Origin: Nocardioides perillae
GTDB lineage: Bacteria; Actinomycetota; Actinomycetes; Propionibacteriales; Nocardioidaceae
Direction: 5' to 3'
NCBI RefSeq assembly: GCF_013409425.1
Contig: NZ_JACCAC010000001.1
Coordinates: 1,860,001 to 1,924,000, forward strand
DNA: 64,000 nt
Shown here: in pieces, positions 35,120 through 45,655 of the stretch
How the letters are laid out: the number at the start of each line of letters is the position of its first letter
Position numbering within the stretch: position 1 is the stretch's first letter
Program-made: the position numbers and the translations under genes
The notes under the pieces: generated by a model
Seen by the model: only the letters and a program-made list of their open reading frames with translations
Told to the model about the DNA's origin: nothing
The model's database searches: none

Positions 35120-35329
35120 GTGGAACTCACTGGCTCCATGAACATGATCGGCTACGGCCTGGCCGCCATCGGCCCCGGCGTCGGCATCGGTCTGATCTTC
35201 GCCGCCTACATCAACGGTGTGGCCCGGCAGCCGGAGGCCCAGGGCCGCCTGCAGTCGATCGCCATCCTGGGCTTCGCCCTCGCCGAGGCACTCGCCATCA
35301 TCGGCATCGCGCTCGCGTTCGTGCTCTGA
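35120..35329 (+). CDS. atpE: ATP synthase subunit c (Fo)
   Basis: A 69-residue hairpin of two helices joined by the polar loop ARQPEAQGR. The proton-carrying carboxylate is Glu56 in [14 protein letters not shown]. Glu rather than Asp and the lack of sodium-ligand residues fit an H+ ring. A GAAAGGAAG ribosome site precedes the GTG, which suits the high copy number needed for the ring. In mycobacteria this subunit is the bedaquiline target. Confidence 0.97.
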   Translation: MELTGSMNMIGYGLAAIGPGVGIGLIFAAYINGVARQPEAQGRLQSIAILGFALAEALAIIGIALAFVL

Positions 35330-35337
35330 CCTCGTAG

Positions 35338-35909
<572 letters not shown>

Positions 35910-35910
<1 letters not shown>

Positions 35911-36716
35911 TGGCCTTCCGCGGAGCCTCGGCCGAGGCCGTCGCCACCCTGACCGACGCGCTGTCGGCCCGGGTGGACGGCGGGGCCGACGCCGCTCGGG
36001 TCGGCGGTGACCTCTTCTCGGTCGCCGGCGTCCTGCGCACCGAGCCGGGCCTGCGCCGGGTCGCGACCGACGCGTCGCTCGCCGCGGAGGCCAAGTCGGG
36101 GCTGGTCCGCCAGCTCTTCGCCGGCAAGGTCGACGACGCCGCGCTCGACCTGGTCGCCTCGGCCGTCGAGCGGCGCTGGACGACGACCCGCGACCTCGCG
36201 GACGCCGTCGAGCACCTGGGCGTCATCGCGGTCGTCCGCTCCGAGGCTGACGCCGGCCGCCTGGCCGACGAGCTCTTCGCCGTGGCCCAGACGGTCAAGG
36301 GGGAGCCGCAGCTGCGCGACGCCCTCTCCGACCCGTCGCGGTCCGCTGCGGACAAGCGCGGACTCGTCCGCACGCTCCTCGAGGGCAAGGCGCTCCCCGC
36401 GACCGTCGCCCTGGTCGAGCAGTCCCTGGCCGGCACCTACCGCACCGTCGGTGTGGCGCTGGCCGCGTACTCCCAGGTCGCCGCCCAGGTGCACGGGCAG
36501 GGGGTGGCCACCGTCCGCGTGGCCCGCCCGCTCTCCGACACCGACCGGCAGCGTCTGACCGACGCCCTGTCCCGCCAGCACGGCCGCGAGGTCCACCTCA
36601 ACGTCGTGGTCGAGCCCGGGCTCATCGGCGGCATCCGCGTCGAGATCGGCGACGACGTGATCGACGGGACGGTGCGCAACCGCCTCGACGAGGCCACGCG
36701 CGCGCTGGCCGGCTGA
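35910..36716 (+). CDS. atpH: ATP synthase subunit delta
   Basis: A 268-residue stator subunit joining the b stalk to the top of F1. The C-terminal region [23 protein letters not shown] carries the OSCP/delta signature. At 268 residues it is longer than the roughly 180 of E. coli and resembles the longer actinobacterial forms outside Mycobacterium; it is not the b-delta fusion of M. tuberculosis. It is coupled to atpF by a TGATG junction. Confidence 0.94.
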
Positions 36717-36798
36717 GCCGACCCGTCCGCACCCCCCGGTCCCGACCGGACACCCACCCCGCCCTCGCACCGGGCACCTACAACGTGAAGGAAGAGTG

Positions 36799-38439
36799 AT
36801 GACGGAGCTCTCTATCCGTCCGGACGAGATCCGGGACGCGCTCCAGCGCTTCGTGTCGGACTACCAGCCCGAGACCGCGAGCCGCGAGGAGGTCGGCACC
36901 GTGGCCGAGGCCGGCGACGGCATCGCCCGCGTCAGCGGCCTGCCCTCGGTCATGGCCAACGAGCTCCTCGAGTTCGAGGACGGCACGCTCGGCCTGGCGC
37001 TGAACCTCGACACCCGCGAGATCGGCGTCGTCATCCTCGGCGACTTCGCCGGCATCGAGGAGGGCCAGACGGTCCGCCGCACCGGCGAGATCCTCTCCGT
37101 GCCCGTGGGCGACGGCTACCTCGGTCGCGTGGTCGACCCGCTCGGCACCCCGATCGACGGCCTCGGCGAGGTCGAGACCGTCGGCCGCCGCGCGCTCGAG
37201 CTGCAGGCGCCCACCGTGGTGCAGCGCAAGTCGGTGCACGAGCCCCTCGCCACCGGCATCAAGGCCATCGACGCGATGACCCCGATCGGCCGCGGCCAGC
37301 GCCAGCTCATCATCGGCGACCGCGCGACCGGCAAGTCGACGATCGCGATCGACACGATCATCAACCAGAAGCAGAACTGGGAGTCGGGCGACCCGACCAA
37401 GCAGGTCCGCTGCATCTACGTCGCCATCGGCCAGAAGGGCTCCACCATCGCCTCGGTGCGCGGTGCCCTCGAGGAGGCCGGCGCGCTCGAGTACACGACG
37501 ATCGTGGCCTCGCCCGCGTCCGACTCGGCCGGCTTCAAGTACCTCGCGCCCTACACCGGCTCGGCCATCGGCCAGCACTGGATGTACGAGGGCAAGCACG
37601 TCCTCATCGTCTTCGACGACCTGACCAAGCAGGCCGAGGCCTACCGCGCCGTGTCGCTGCTGCTGCGCCGCCCGCCGGGCCGCGAGGCCTACCCGGGCGA
37701 CGTGTTCTACCTGCACTCCCGGCTGCTCGAGCGCTGCGCGAAGCTCTCCGACGAGCTCGGCGCCGGATCGATGACCGGTCTGCCGATCATCGAGACCAAG
37801 GCCAACGACGTCTCGGCGTTCATCCCGACCAACGTCATCTCGATCACCGACGGCCAGATCTTCCTGCAGTCCGACCTCTTCGCCTCGAACCAGCGCCCGG
37901 CCATCGACGTCGGCGTCTCGGTCTCGCGCGTGGGCGGTGCGGCGATGACCAAGGCGATGAAGGCCGTCACCGGCTCGCTCAAGGTCGACCTGGCGCAGTT
38001 CCGCGCGATGGAGGCGTTCGCGATGTTCGCCTCCGACCTCGACGCGGCCTCGCGCCAGCAGCTCGAGCGCGGCCAGCGCCTGATGGCCCTGCTCAAGCAG
38101 CCGCAGTACTCGCCGTACCCGATCGACGAGATGACGGTGTCGCTGTGGACCGGCACCACCGGCCGCCTCGACAAGGTCCCGACCGACGACGTGCTGCGCT
38201 TCGAGCAGGAGTTCCTCGACTACCTGCGCCGCTCGCACGACGGCGTGCTCGCCTCGATCCGCGAGTCGCTGAAGTTCGACGACGACACCGCCGCCGCGCT
38301 GGCCTCGGCCTACGACTCCTTCCTCGACCAGTTCCAGACCTCCGAGGGCCACTCCCTCAAGGCGGGACGCGAGGACCACGAGGCGCTGGCCGACGAGGAC
38401 GTCGAGCAGGAGCAGATCGTCAAGCAGAAGCGGGGCTGA
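36799..38439 (+). CDS. atpA: ATP synthase subunit alpha (F1)
   Basis: A 546-residue non-catalytic nucleotide-binding subunit. The P-loop GDRATGKST has Lys179 (Ala replaces the usual Gln), and the arginine finger region lies in [15 protein letters not shown]. The C-terminal extension of about 30 residues ([15 protein letters not shown]) resembles the regulatory tail of actinobacterial alpha subunits that restricts ATP hydrolysis. The ATG at 36799 is preferred to the GTG three bases upstream; a GAAGGAAG ribosome site serves both. Confidence 0.96.
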   Translation: MTELSIRPDEIRDALQRFVSDYQPETASREEVGTVAEAGDGIARVSGLPSVMANELLEFEDGTLGLALNLDTREIGVVILGDFAGIEEGQTVRRTGEILSVPVGDGYLGRVVDPLGTPIDGLGEVETVGRRALELQAPTVVQRKSVHEPLATGIKAIDAMTPIGRGQRQLIIGDRATGKSTIAIDTIINQKQNWESGDPTKQVRCIYVAIGQKGSTIASVRGALEEAGALEYTTIVASPASDSAGFKYLAPYTGSAIGQHWMYEGKHVLIVFDDLTKQAEAYRAVSLLLRRPPGREAYPGDVFYLHSRLLERCAKLSDELGAGSMTGLPIIETKANDVSAFIPTNVISITDGQIFLQSDLFASNQRPAIDVGVSVSRVGGAAMTKAMKAVTGSLKVDLAQFRAMEAFAMFASDLDAASRQQLERGQRLMALLKQPQYSPYPIDEMTVSLWTGTTGRLDKVPTDDVLRFEQEFLDYLRRSHDGVLASIRESLKFDDDTAAALASAYDSFLDQFQTSEGHSLKAGREDHEALADEDVEQEQIVKQKRG

Positions 38440-38442
38440 CCC

Positions 38443-39378
38443 ATGGCCGTATCGCTGCGTGAGTACCGCGCGCGGATCCGATCGACCGAGTCGATGAAGA
38501 AGATCACGCGCGCCATGGAGCTCATCGCTGCGTCCCGCATCATCAAGGCGCAGCAGCGGGCGCAGGCGGCCGCGCCGTACGCCCGCGAGCTGACCCGTGC
38601 GGTCTCGGCCGTGGCGACGTTCTCCAACGTCGACCACGCGCTGACCACCGAGCCCACCGACCCCCGCCGGGCGGCGCTGCTGATCGTGACGAGCGACCGC
38701 GGCCTCGCCGGTGCCTACAGCGCCAGCGTGCTGAAGGAGGCGGAGCGGCTCACCGAGAAGCTCCGCGAGGAGGGCAAGGAGGTCGACGTCTACGTCAGCG
38801 GCCGCAAGGGCGAGGCGTACTTCAAGTTCCGCCAGCGCCCGGTCGTGCGGGCGTGGACCGGTCACTCCGACCAGCCCACCTACGACGTCGCGGCCGAGAT
38901 CGGGGCCACCCTGATCCAGGCGTTCCTCGCCGAGACCGGCGAGGCCGCCGGCGACGACGAGGCCGTGCGGGGCGTCGACGAGGTCCACGTGGTCTACACG
39001 CGGTTCCGCTCGATGCTGGTGCAGGAGCCGACCGCCGTACGCCTGCTGCCGCTCGAGGTCGTCGAGGGCACCGAGGCGCCCGGCGAGGCCGAGCTGCTCC
39101 CGCTCTACGAGTTCGAGCCGTCGCCCGCCGACGTGCTCGACTCCCTGCTCCCGCGCTACGTCCAGAGCCGCATCTTCTTCGCCCTGCTGCAGGCCGCCGC
39201 CTCCGAGCTCGCGGCCCGCCAGAAGGCGATGAAGTCGGCCACGGACAACGCCGACGAGCTCATCAAGAAGTACACACGGATCGCCAACCAGGCCCGCCAG
39301 GCCGGCATCACCCAAGAAATCAGCGAGATCGTCGGTGGCGTCAACGCCCTTGCCGACGCACAAGCCGGGAGTGAGTGA
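38443..39378 (+). CDS. atpG: ATP synthase subunit gamma
   Basis: A 311-residue central rotor shaft. The N-terminal helix has [20 protein letters not shown], and the C-terminal signature is [20 protein letters not shown] followed by [11 protein letters not shown]. The middle domain has an insert (about residues 165-175, [14 protein letters not shown]), as in other actinobacteria. It begins three bases after atpA. Confidence 0.96.
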   Translation: MAVSLREYRARIRSTESMKKITRAMELIAASRIIKAQQRAQAAAPYARELTRAVSAVATFSNVDHALTTEPTDPRRAALLIVTSDRGLAGAYSASVLKEAERLTEKLREEGKEVDVYVSGRKGEAYFKFRQRPVVRAWTGHSDQPTYDVAAEIGATLIQAFLAETGEAAGDDEAVRGVDEVHVVYTRFRSMLVQEPTAVRLLPLEVVEGTEAPGEAELLPLYEFEPSPADVLDSLLPRYVQSRIFFALLQAAASELAARQKAMKSATDNADELIKKYTRIANQARQAGITQEISEIVGGVNALADAQAGSE

Positions 39379-40836
<1,458 letters not shown>

Positions 40837-40873
40837 CCGCCACCCACCCGACAACCCCAGGAAGGACAGCACC

Positions 40874-41266
40874 GTGACCGACGCGCTGCAGGTCGAGCTG
40901 GTCTCCGCGGACCGCCTCGTGTGGTCGGGCGAGGCCACGCAGGTCATCGCCCGCACCACCGAGGGCGACGTGGGCATCCTGCCCGGCCACGCCCCGCTGC
41001 TCTCGCTGCTCGTCGACGGCGTCGTCGACGTGCAGACCGCCGAGGGGGAGACCTGGGTGGCCGCGGTCAGCTCGGGCTTCCTCTCCGTGGCGGCCGGGCG
41101 GGTCTCCGTGCTCGCCGAGTACGCCGAGATGTCGCACGACATCGACCTCGAGAAGGCGCGCCACGACCTCGAGCGAGCGCAGGCGGCCGGCGAGGACGAC
41201 GAAGCCGCGATCCAGGCGGTCCGCCTGGCCGAGGCCCGGATCCGGGCGGTCGAGAAGGCCTCCTGA
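40874..41266 (+). CDS. atpC: ATP synthase subunit epsilon
   Basis: A 130-residue subunit with the N-terminal beta barrel (VELVSADRLVWSGEATQV, GILPGHAPLLSLL) and a C-terminal helical hairpin (EKARHDLERAQAAGEDDE). It links the rotor to the c ring and can inhibit hydrolysis. A GAAGGA ribosome site precedes the GTG. It ends the operon and is followed by a strong hairpin. Confidence 0.95.
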   Translation: MTDALQVELVSADRLVWSGEATQVIARTTEGDVGILPGHAPLLSLLVDGVVDVQTAEGETWVAAVSSGFLSVAAGRVSVLAEYAEMSHDIDLEKARHDLERAQAAGEDDEAAIQAVRLAEARIRAVEKAS

Positions 41267-41323
41267 ACCACCCCGGACGGGCGCGGCGCACGCCACGCGG
41301 CCACGCCGTCGCCCGACCGTCGT

Positions 41324-41359
41324 CACCGGCGCCGACCCCCTGCGGGGTCGGCGCCGGTG
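41324..41359 (+). terminator. Terminator of the ATP synthase operon
   Basis: A perfect 16-bp stem (arms 41324-41339 and 41344-41359) with a CTGC tetraloop, 58 bases after the atpC stop. No T tract is present. Confidence 0.85.
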
Positions 41360-41383
41360 GCCGTTAGGGTGAGCGCACCCTCG

Positions 41384-41428
41384 CAGGCGCGGTCGGGACA
41401 GGCGCGGTCGGGACAGGCGCGGTCGGGA
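41384..41428 (+). repeat. Three 15-bp tandem repeats before the DUF2550 gene
   Basis: The unit CAGGCGCGGTCGGGA occurs three times without mismatch, with the first bases of a fourth copy. It ends 18 bases before the ATG at 41447 and may sit in the 5' leader or promoter. In frame it would encode QARSG repeats from an upstream GTG at 41357, but the GGAAGGCGG ribosome site downstream argues against that start. Confidence 0.8.
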
Positions 41429-41446
41429 CAGGAAGGCGGTGCGGCG

Positions 41447-41899
41447 ATGCCGTGGTGGCAGTGGCTGCTCGACGTCGCGGGCCTCCTGCTGCTGCTGCTC
41501 GTCCTCTACGGTGTCGCGCTGGTCGTGCGCCGGCGCTACCTCTCGCGCCACGGCGGCACCTTCGAGCTCAGCCACCGCGTGCGTGCCGACCGCCACGGTC
41601 GCGGCTGGGTGCTCGGGCTGGGGCGCTACTCCGGCGAGGAGCTCGAGTGGTTCCGCATCTTCTCGCTCTCGCCGCGACCGCGCCGGGTCTGGCGCCGCCG
41701 CGAGCTGCGCTACACCGACCGCCGCGAGGCGCGGGGCGTGGAGCAGATGAGCCTCTACGCCGAGCACGTCGTCGTGCGCTGCGCGACGCCGCACGGCGAG
41801 GTCGAGATGGCGATGAGCCCCTCCTCGCTCATGGGCTTCCAGTCGTGGCTGGAGTCCGGACCGCCCGGGGCGAGCTGGGAGTCCGGCCCCGTCCGCTGA
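41447..41899 (+). CDS. DUF2550 membrane protein
   Basis: A 150-residue protein with one N-terminal helix (WLLDVAGLLLLLLVLYGVALV) followed by a basic cytoplasmic domain with RYLSRHGGTFELSHRVR and GWVLGLGRYSGEELEWFRIF. This is the DUF2550 family, which follows the ATP synthase operon in many actinobacteria (Rv1312). The function is unknown; conserved linkage hints at an energy- or envelope-related role. A GGAAGGCGG ribosome site fixes the ATG. Confidence 0.85.
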   Translation: MPWWQWLLDVAGLLLLLLVLYGVALVVRRRYLSRHGGTFELSHRVRADRHGRGWVLGLGRYSGEELEWFRIFSLSPRPRRVWRRRELRYTDRREARGVEQMSLYAEHVVVRCATPHGEVEMAMSPSSLMGFQSWLESGPPGASWESGPVR

Positions 41900-41923
41900 G
41901 CCGGGCGAGGGGCTGCGGCTCAG
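41896..41923. terminator. Bidirectional hairpin built from two convergent stop codons
   Basis: CTGAGCCG (41896-41903) pairs perfectly with CGGCTCAG (41916-41923), with a 12-base loop. The TGA stop of DUF2550 and the opposite-strand stop of the gene at 41920 both lie inside the arms. Confidence 0.5.
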
Positions 41924-42357
41924 TCGCGGCCGAGGGCCGCCTGGGTCTCGACGACGAGGGTGACGAGAGCGTCGAGGTGGGCCTGCACGCGCTCCTCGAG
42001 GGGGAGCGGCACCTCGTCGTCGCCGAGGTGGTCGACGACCGGCACGACCATGACGACCGCGGTCGTCGGCCCGTCCTCGGGGTAGGCCGCGAGCGTCGCC
42101 TCCTCGGACTCGCGCACGACCACGTGCAGCGCGACGTCGTCGACGAGCGCCCGGCGGCGCTGGAACTCCGGGTCGACCGCGAGCAGTGCGACAGCGGCGT
42201 CCCACGCCGGATCGGCGCTCGGCAGGGGGTCGGCCGCGGGGTCGTCCTCGGCCTCGCCGACCCGCGGTGCCTCGACCTCCGGCGGCACGACGGCCGCGCG
42301 CCAGCGCAGGGTCAGGCCGAGCGCGGTGTCCAGCGCGTCGTCAGCCACGCTCGCCAC
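41920..42357 (-). CDS. Hypothetical protein linked to the cobalamin adenosyltransferase gene
   Basis: A 145-residue acidic protein beginning ASVADDALDTALGLTLRW, with no membrane helix, cysteine or recognised motif. The middle has alternating hydrophobic strands (ALHVVVRESEEATLAAY, TTAVVMVVPVV) and the end is helical. It begins inside the end of the adenosyltransferase gene. GTG codons at 42357 and 42348 are both possible starts; the latter gives a GTGGCTGA eight-base overlap. Co-translation suggests a linked role, which cannot be specified. Confidence 0.65.
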   Translation of the reverse strand: MASVADDALDTALGLTLRWRAAVVPPEVEAPRVGEAEDDPAADPLPSADPAWDAAVALLAVDPEFQRRRALVDDVALHVVVRESEEATLAAYPEDGPTTAVVMVVPVVDHLGDDEVPLPLEERVQAHLDALVTLVVETQAALGRD

Positions 42358-42916
42358 CGGGCACCCACAGCACGTCGCCGCGCTCGAGGTTGGCGTGGCG
42401 GGCGAGGATGAAGAGCAGGTCGGAGAGCCGGTTGAGGTAGGTGATCGCGACCTTGTTCATCGTGGCCTCGTGCTCCGCCCAGGCGGCCCAGGCCGAGCGC
42501 TCGGCGCGCCGGCAGACGGTGCGGGCGACGTGCAGCTGCGCCGCGGCCGGGGTGCCTCCGTTGAGGATGAAGGAGCGCAGTGGAGTGAGGTGCTCGTTGT
42601 ACTCGTCGCACCACGCCTCGAGCCGCTCGACGTAGTCGGGGAGGACCCGCAGCGGCGGGAACTCCGGGTCGGGCACCACCGGCGTCGCGAAGTCGGCGCC
42701 CACGTCGAAGAGGTCGTTCTGCACCCGCGTCAGGAGGGTGACGACCGCGTCGTCGAGCCCGCCGGTGGCCAGCGCCACGCCGACGTGCGCGTTGGTCTCG
42801 TCCACGTCGGCGTACGCCGCGAGGCGGGTGTCGGTCTTCGACGTCAGGCTCATGTCGCCGAGCCTGGTCTCGCCGGCGTCGCCGGTGCGGGTGTAGATCC
42901 GGGTGAGGTTGACCAT
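42341..42916 (-). CDS. Cob(I)yrinic acid a,c-diamide adenosyltransferase, PduO type
   Basis: A 191-residue PduO/MMAB-type enzyme that attaches the adenosyl group from ATP to cob(I)alamin, making the coenzyme used by the mutase at 43610. The N-terminal ATP loop is TRIYTRTGDAGETRLGD, followed by DVDETNAHVG. The later signature VCRRAERSAW and the end LNRLSDLLFILAR are family-specific. It corresponds to Rv1314c. PduO enzymes also help load and repair B12 mutases together with MeaB, which is found at 63026. Confidence 0.93.
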   Translation of the reverse strand: MVNLTRIYTRTGDAGETRLGDMSLTSKTDTRLAAYADVDETNAHVGVALATGGLDDAVVTLLTRVQNDLFDVGADFATPVVPDPEFPPLRVLPDYVERLEAWCDEYNEHLTPLRSFILNGGTPAAAQLHVARTVCRRAERSAWAAWAEHEATMNKVAITYLNRLSDLLFILARHANLERGDVLWVPGGERG

Positions 42917-43090
42917 GAGCGCACCCTAGCCGCGGCACGCACGTCCGGCGCCCGCTCGTCGCACCACGAGCCCCAGCCGCCCCACGCGTCACGTACCGGA
43001 CGGCGGAGGCCTCCGGTGCCCGGAAGCCGGTCGATCTGCTCCTGCGCGCCGCCGTGACGGTGTGGGTGCAACCCGACGGGGTACTTCTGC

Positions 43091-43104
43091 GTCACATTCG
43101 TGAC
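43091..43104. promoter_or_regulatory. GTCAC-N4-GTGAC inverted repeat upstream of the STAS gene
   Basis: Perfect 5-bp arms separated by ATTC lie 66 bases before the STAS-protein ATG, in a 254-bp divergent region shared with the adenosyltransferase gene. The region is locally AT-richer (GTACTTCTGCGTCACATTCG), which suits a promoter. The binding protein is unknown; a CRP/FNR-type regulator is only one possibility. Confidence 0.4.
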
Positions 43105-43170
43105 AGGCGTCGCACGGGCGGCGTCGGCGCACAGGTGCCCGAGCGGCTCGGGCACCGGCAAGGGGCAGGC

Positions 43171-43512
43171 ATGACCACGAGCGTCCACACCCTCTCCGAC
43201 GTCGGCGCGACCGGCGACGCCGACGGCGCCACGATCCGGCTGGTCGGGTCCTTCGACGCCCGCTGCACCGCCGAGGTGCGCGACGCGCTCCACGCCCTGC
43301 TGGCCGAGCACCGCACCGTGGTGGTCGACCTCGCCGAGGTGCACGGGGTCGACCTCACCGCGCTGCGGGTGCTGGCCGCGGCGAGCCACCAGGCGCAGCG
43401 CGAGGGCCACCACGTCGTCCTGCGCGGCTGCGGTCCCGCGGTGCGCCGCCTGCTGCACCTCAGCCACCTGATCCGGGCCGTGGAGGTCGAGCGCGTGGCG
43501 GTCCCGGCCTGA
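43171..43512 (+). CDS. STAS-domain protein (anti-sigma factor antagonist-like)
   Basis: A 113-residue stand-alone STAS domain: strand LVGSFDARCTAEVRDAL, then VVVDLAEVHGVDLTALRVLAAAS. In SpoIIAA-type antagonists the phosphorylated serine follows DS in DSSGL; here the position reads D61-L62-T63, so a threonine may take the phosphate. No anti-sigma kinase or sigma gene lies nearby, so its partner is encoded elsewhere. The ATG at 43171 has a weak AGGGGCAGG ribosome site. Confidence 0.85.
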   Translation: MTTSVHTLSDVGATGDADGATIRLVGSFDARCTAEVRDALHALLAEHRTVVVDLAEVHGVDLTALRVLAAASHQAQREGHHVVLRGCGPAVRRLLHLSHLIRAVEVERVAVPA

Positions 43513-43596
43513 GGTCCGCGCTGACTCCGGACCGACGAGGCCCCGCCGGCCGTGTGGCGTGCGTCGCACGGGGTTACCGACGAGTCGCCTGCGCCC

Positions 43597-43602
43597 TAGT
43601 CT
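43597..43602 (+). promoter_or_regulatory. TAGTCT -10 hexamer for the ethylmalonyl-CoA mutase gene
   Basis: The hexamer ends seven bases before the ATG at 43610 with no ribosome site between, indicating a probable leaderless transcript. Confidence 0.4.
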
Positions 43603-43609
43603 GCCCCTC

Positions 43610-45619
43610 ATGAGCAGCGAGAAGCGCGAGAAGGACCGTCCCTGGGTCATGCGGACCTACGCCGGCCACTCGACGGCGAAGGCGTCCAACGCGCTCTACC
43701 GCGGCAACCTCGCCAAGGGCCAGACCGGTCTCTCGGTCGCCTTCGACCTGCCGACGCAGACGGGCTACGACCCCGACGACGCGCTCGCGCGCGGCGAGGT
43801 CGGCAAGGTCGGCGTGCCGGTGCCGCACCTCGGCGAGATGCGCGCGCTCTTCGACGACATCCCGCTCACCGGGATGAACACCTCGATGACCATCAACGCC
43901 ACGGCGATGTGGCTGCTCGCGATGTACCAGGTGGTGGCCGAGGAGCAGAACCCCGACCTCTCGCCCGAGGAGGTCGCCGCGCAGCTCGCCGGCACCACGC
44001 AGAACGACATCATCAAGGAGTACCTCTCGCGGGGGACCTACGTCTTCCCGCCCGAGCACTCGCTGCGCCTGATCAGCGACATGATCGCCTACACGGTCCA
44101 CCAGATCCCGAAGTGGAACCCGATCAACATCTGCAGCTACCACCTGCAGGAGGCCGGGGCCACGCCGACGCAGGAGCTCGCCTACGCGCTGTGCACCGCG
44201 ATCGCCGTGCTCGACCAGGTCAAGGCCGCCGGGCAGGTCTCCGACGAGGACTTCCCCCGGGTCGTCGGCCGCATCTCCTTCTTCGTCAACGCGGGGGTCC
44301 GCTTCGTCGAGGAGACCTGCAAGATGCGGGCCTTCACCCAGCTGTGGGACGAGATCACCCGCGAGCGCTACGGCGTCGAGGACCCCAAGATGCGCCGCTT
44401 CCGCTACGGCGTGCAGGTCAACTCGCTCGGCCTGACCGAGGCGCAGCCCGAGAACAACGTGCAGCGCATCGTGCTGGAGATGCTGGGCGTCACGCTCAGC
44501 AAGGACGCCCGCGCCCGCGCCGTGCAGCTGCCGGCGTGGAACGAGGCGCTCGGCCTGCCGCGGCCCTGGGACCAGCAGTGGTCGCTGCGGCTGCAGCAGG
44601 TGCTGGCCTACGAGTCCGACCTCCTGGAGTACGACGACATCTTCGCCGGCTCGCACGTCGTCGAGGCGAAGGTGGCCGAGCTCGTCGCCGGTGCCCGGGA
44701 GGAGATCGACCGGGTGCAGGCCATGGGCGGCGCCATCGCGGCCGTCGAGTCCGGCTACATGAAGCAGGCGCTCGTGAGCGCCCACGCGGCCCGTCGGGCG
44801 CGCATCGAGTCCGGCGAGGAGAAGATCGTCGGCGTCAACTGCTTCGAGACCACCGAGCCCTCGCCGCTGACCGCCGACCTCGACACCGCGATCCAGGTCG
44901 CCGACCCCGAGGCCGAGCGGGCCGCCCGGCGCAGCGTGGAGGAGTGGAAGGCGCAGCGCGACGAGACCGAGGTGACCGCCGCGCTCGAGCGGCTCGCCGC
45001 CGACGCGAAGAGCGGCGTCAACCTCATGGAGGCCACGCTCGCCGCCGCCCGGGCCGGTGCGACGACCGGCGAGTGGGCCGGCACGCTGCGCGAGGTCTTC
45101 GGCGAGTTCCGTGCCCCCACCGGCGTCAGCGGCGCCGTCGGCGTCGCCGAGGCGGGCGCCGACCTCACCACGGTCCGCGAGCGGGTCAGGGCCACGGGCG
45201 AGGAGCTCGGCGGTCGGCTGCGCCTGCTCGTCGGCAAGCCCGGTCTCGACGGGCACTCCAACGGCGCCGAGCAGGTCGCCGTGCGTGCCCGCGACGCCGG
45301 CTTCGAGGTGGTCTACCAGGGCATCCGGCTGACCCCGGAGCAGATCGTCGCGGCCGCGGTCGCCGAGGACGTCCACTGCGTCGGCCTGTCGATCCTCTCG
45401 GGCTCCCACATGGAGCTGGTCCCGACCGTCCTCGAGGGGCTGCGCGACGCCGGGCTCGGCGACGTGCCCGTCATCGTCGGCGGCATCATCCCGACCTCGG
45501 ACGCCCGGCGCCTCGAGGAGCAGGGCGTGGCGGCGGTCTACACCCCGAAGGACTTCGGGCTGACCGAGATCATGGGCGGCATCGTCGAGGTCATCCGCCG
45601 GGCCCACGGCCTCGACTGA
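43610..45619 (+). CDS. meaA: Ethylmalonyl-CoA mutase (MeaA type, B12-dependent)
   Basis: A 669-residue single-chain acyl-CoA mutase. The N-terminal TIM barrel starts with WVMRTYAGHSTAKASNALY and GLSVAFDLPTQTGYDPDD, and includes TTQNDIIKEYLSRGTYVFPP. The C-terminal B12 domain has the base-off motif D547-x-H549-x-x-G552 (GLDGHSNGAE), then LSGSH and VIVGGIIP. Length and wording match Streptomyces and Methylobacterium MeaA, which rearranges (2R)-ethylmalonyl-CoA to methylsuccinyl-CoA, rather than the two-subunit methylmalonyl-CoA mutase. Its pathway partners ccr, the epimerase and meaB lie 15-20 kb away, and the adenosyltransferase is 0.7 kb upstream. Confidence 0.9.
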   Translation: MSSEKREKDRPWVMRTYAGHSTAKASNALYRGNLAKGQTGLSVAFDLPTQTGYDPDDALARGEVGKVGVPVPHLGEMRALFDDIPLTGMNTSMTINATAMWLLAMYQVVAEEQNPDLSPEEVAAQLAGTTQNDIIKEYLSRGTYVFPPEHSLRLISDMIAYTVHQIPKWNPINICSYHLQEAGATPTQELAYALCTAIAVLDQVKAAGQVSDEDFPRVVGRISFFVNAGVRFVEETCKMRAFTQLWDEITRERYGVEDPKMRRFRYGVQVNSLGLTEAQPENNVQRIVLEMLGVTLSKDARARAVQLPAWNEALGLPRPWDQQWSLRLQQVLAYESDLLEYDDIFAGSHVVEAKVAELVAGAREEIDRVQAMGGAIAAVESGYMKQALVSAHAARRARIESGEEKIVGVNCFETTEPSPLTADLDTAIQVADPEAERAARRSVEEWKAQRDETEVTAALERLAADAKSGVNLMEATLAAARAGATTGEWAGTLREVFGEFRAPTGVSGAVGVAEAGADLTTVRERVRATGEELGGRLRLLVGKPGLDGHSNGAEQVAVRARDAGFEVVYQGIRLTPEQIVAAAVAEDVHCVGLSILSGSHMELVPTVLEGLRDAGLGDVPVIVGGIIPTSDARRLEEQGVAAVYTPKDFGLTEIMGGIVEVIRRAHGLD

Positions 45620-45655
45620 GCCCGGCCACGACCGGTCGGCCCCGGCCCCGCCCCC

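Noticed and set aside
43610..45619. Methylmalonyl-CoA mutase large subunit
   Set aside because: No small-subunit gene accompanies it, it is about 60 residues shorter than MutB, and the sequence follows MeaA closely. A methylmalonyl-CoA side activity cannot be excluded.
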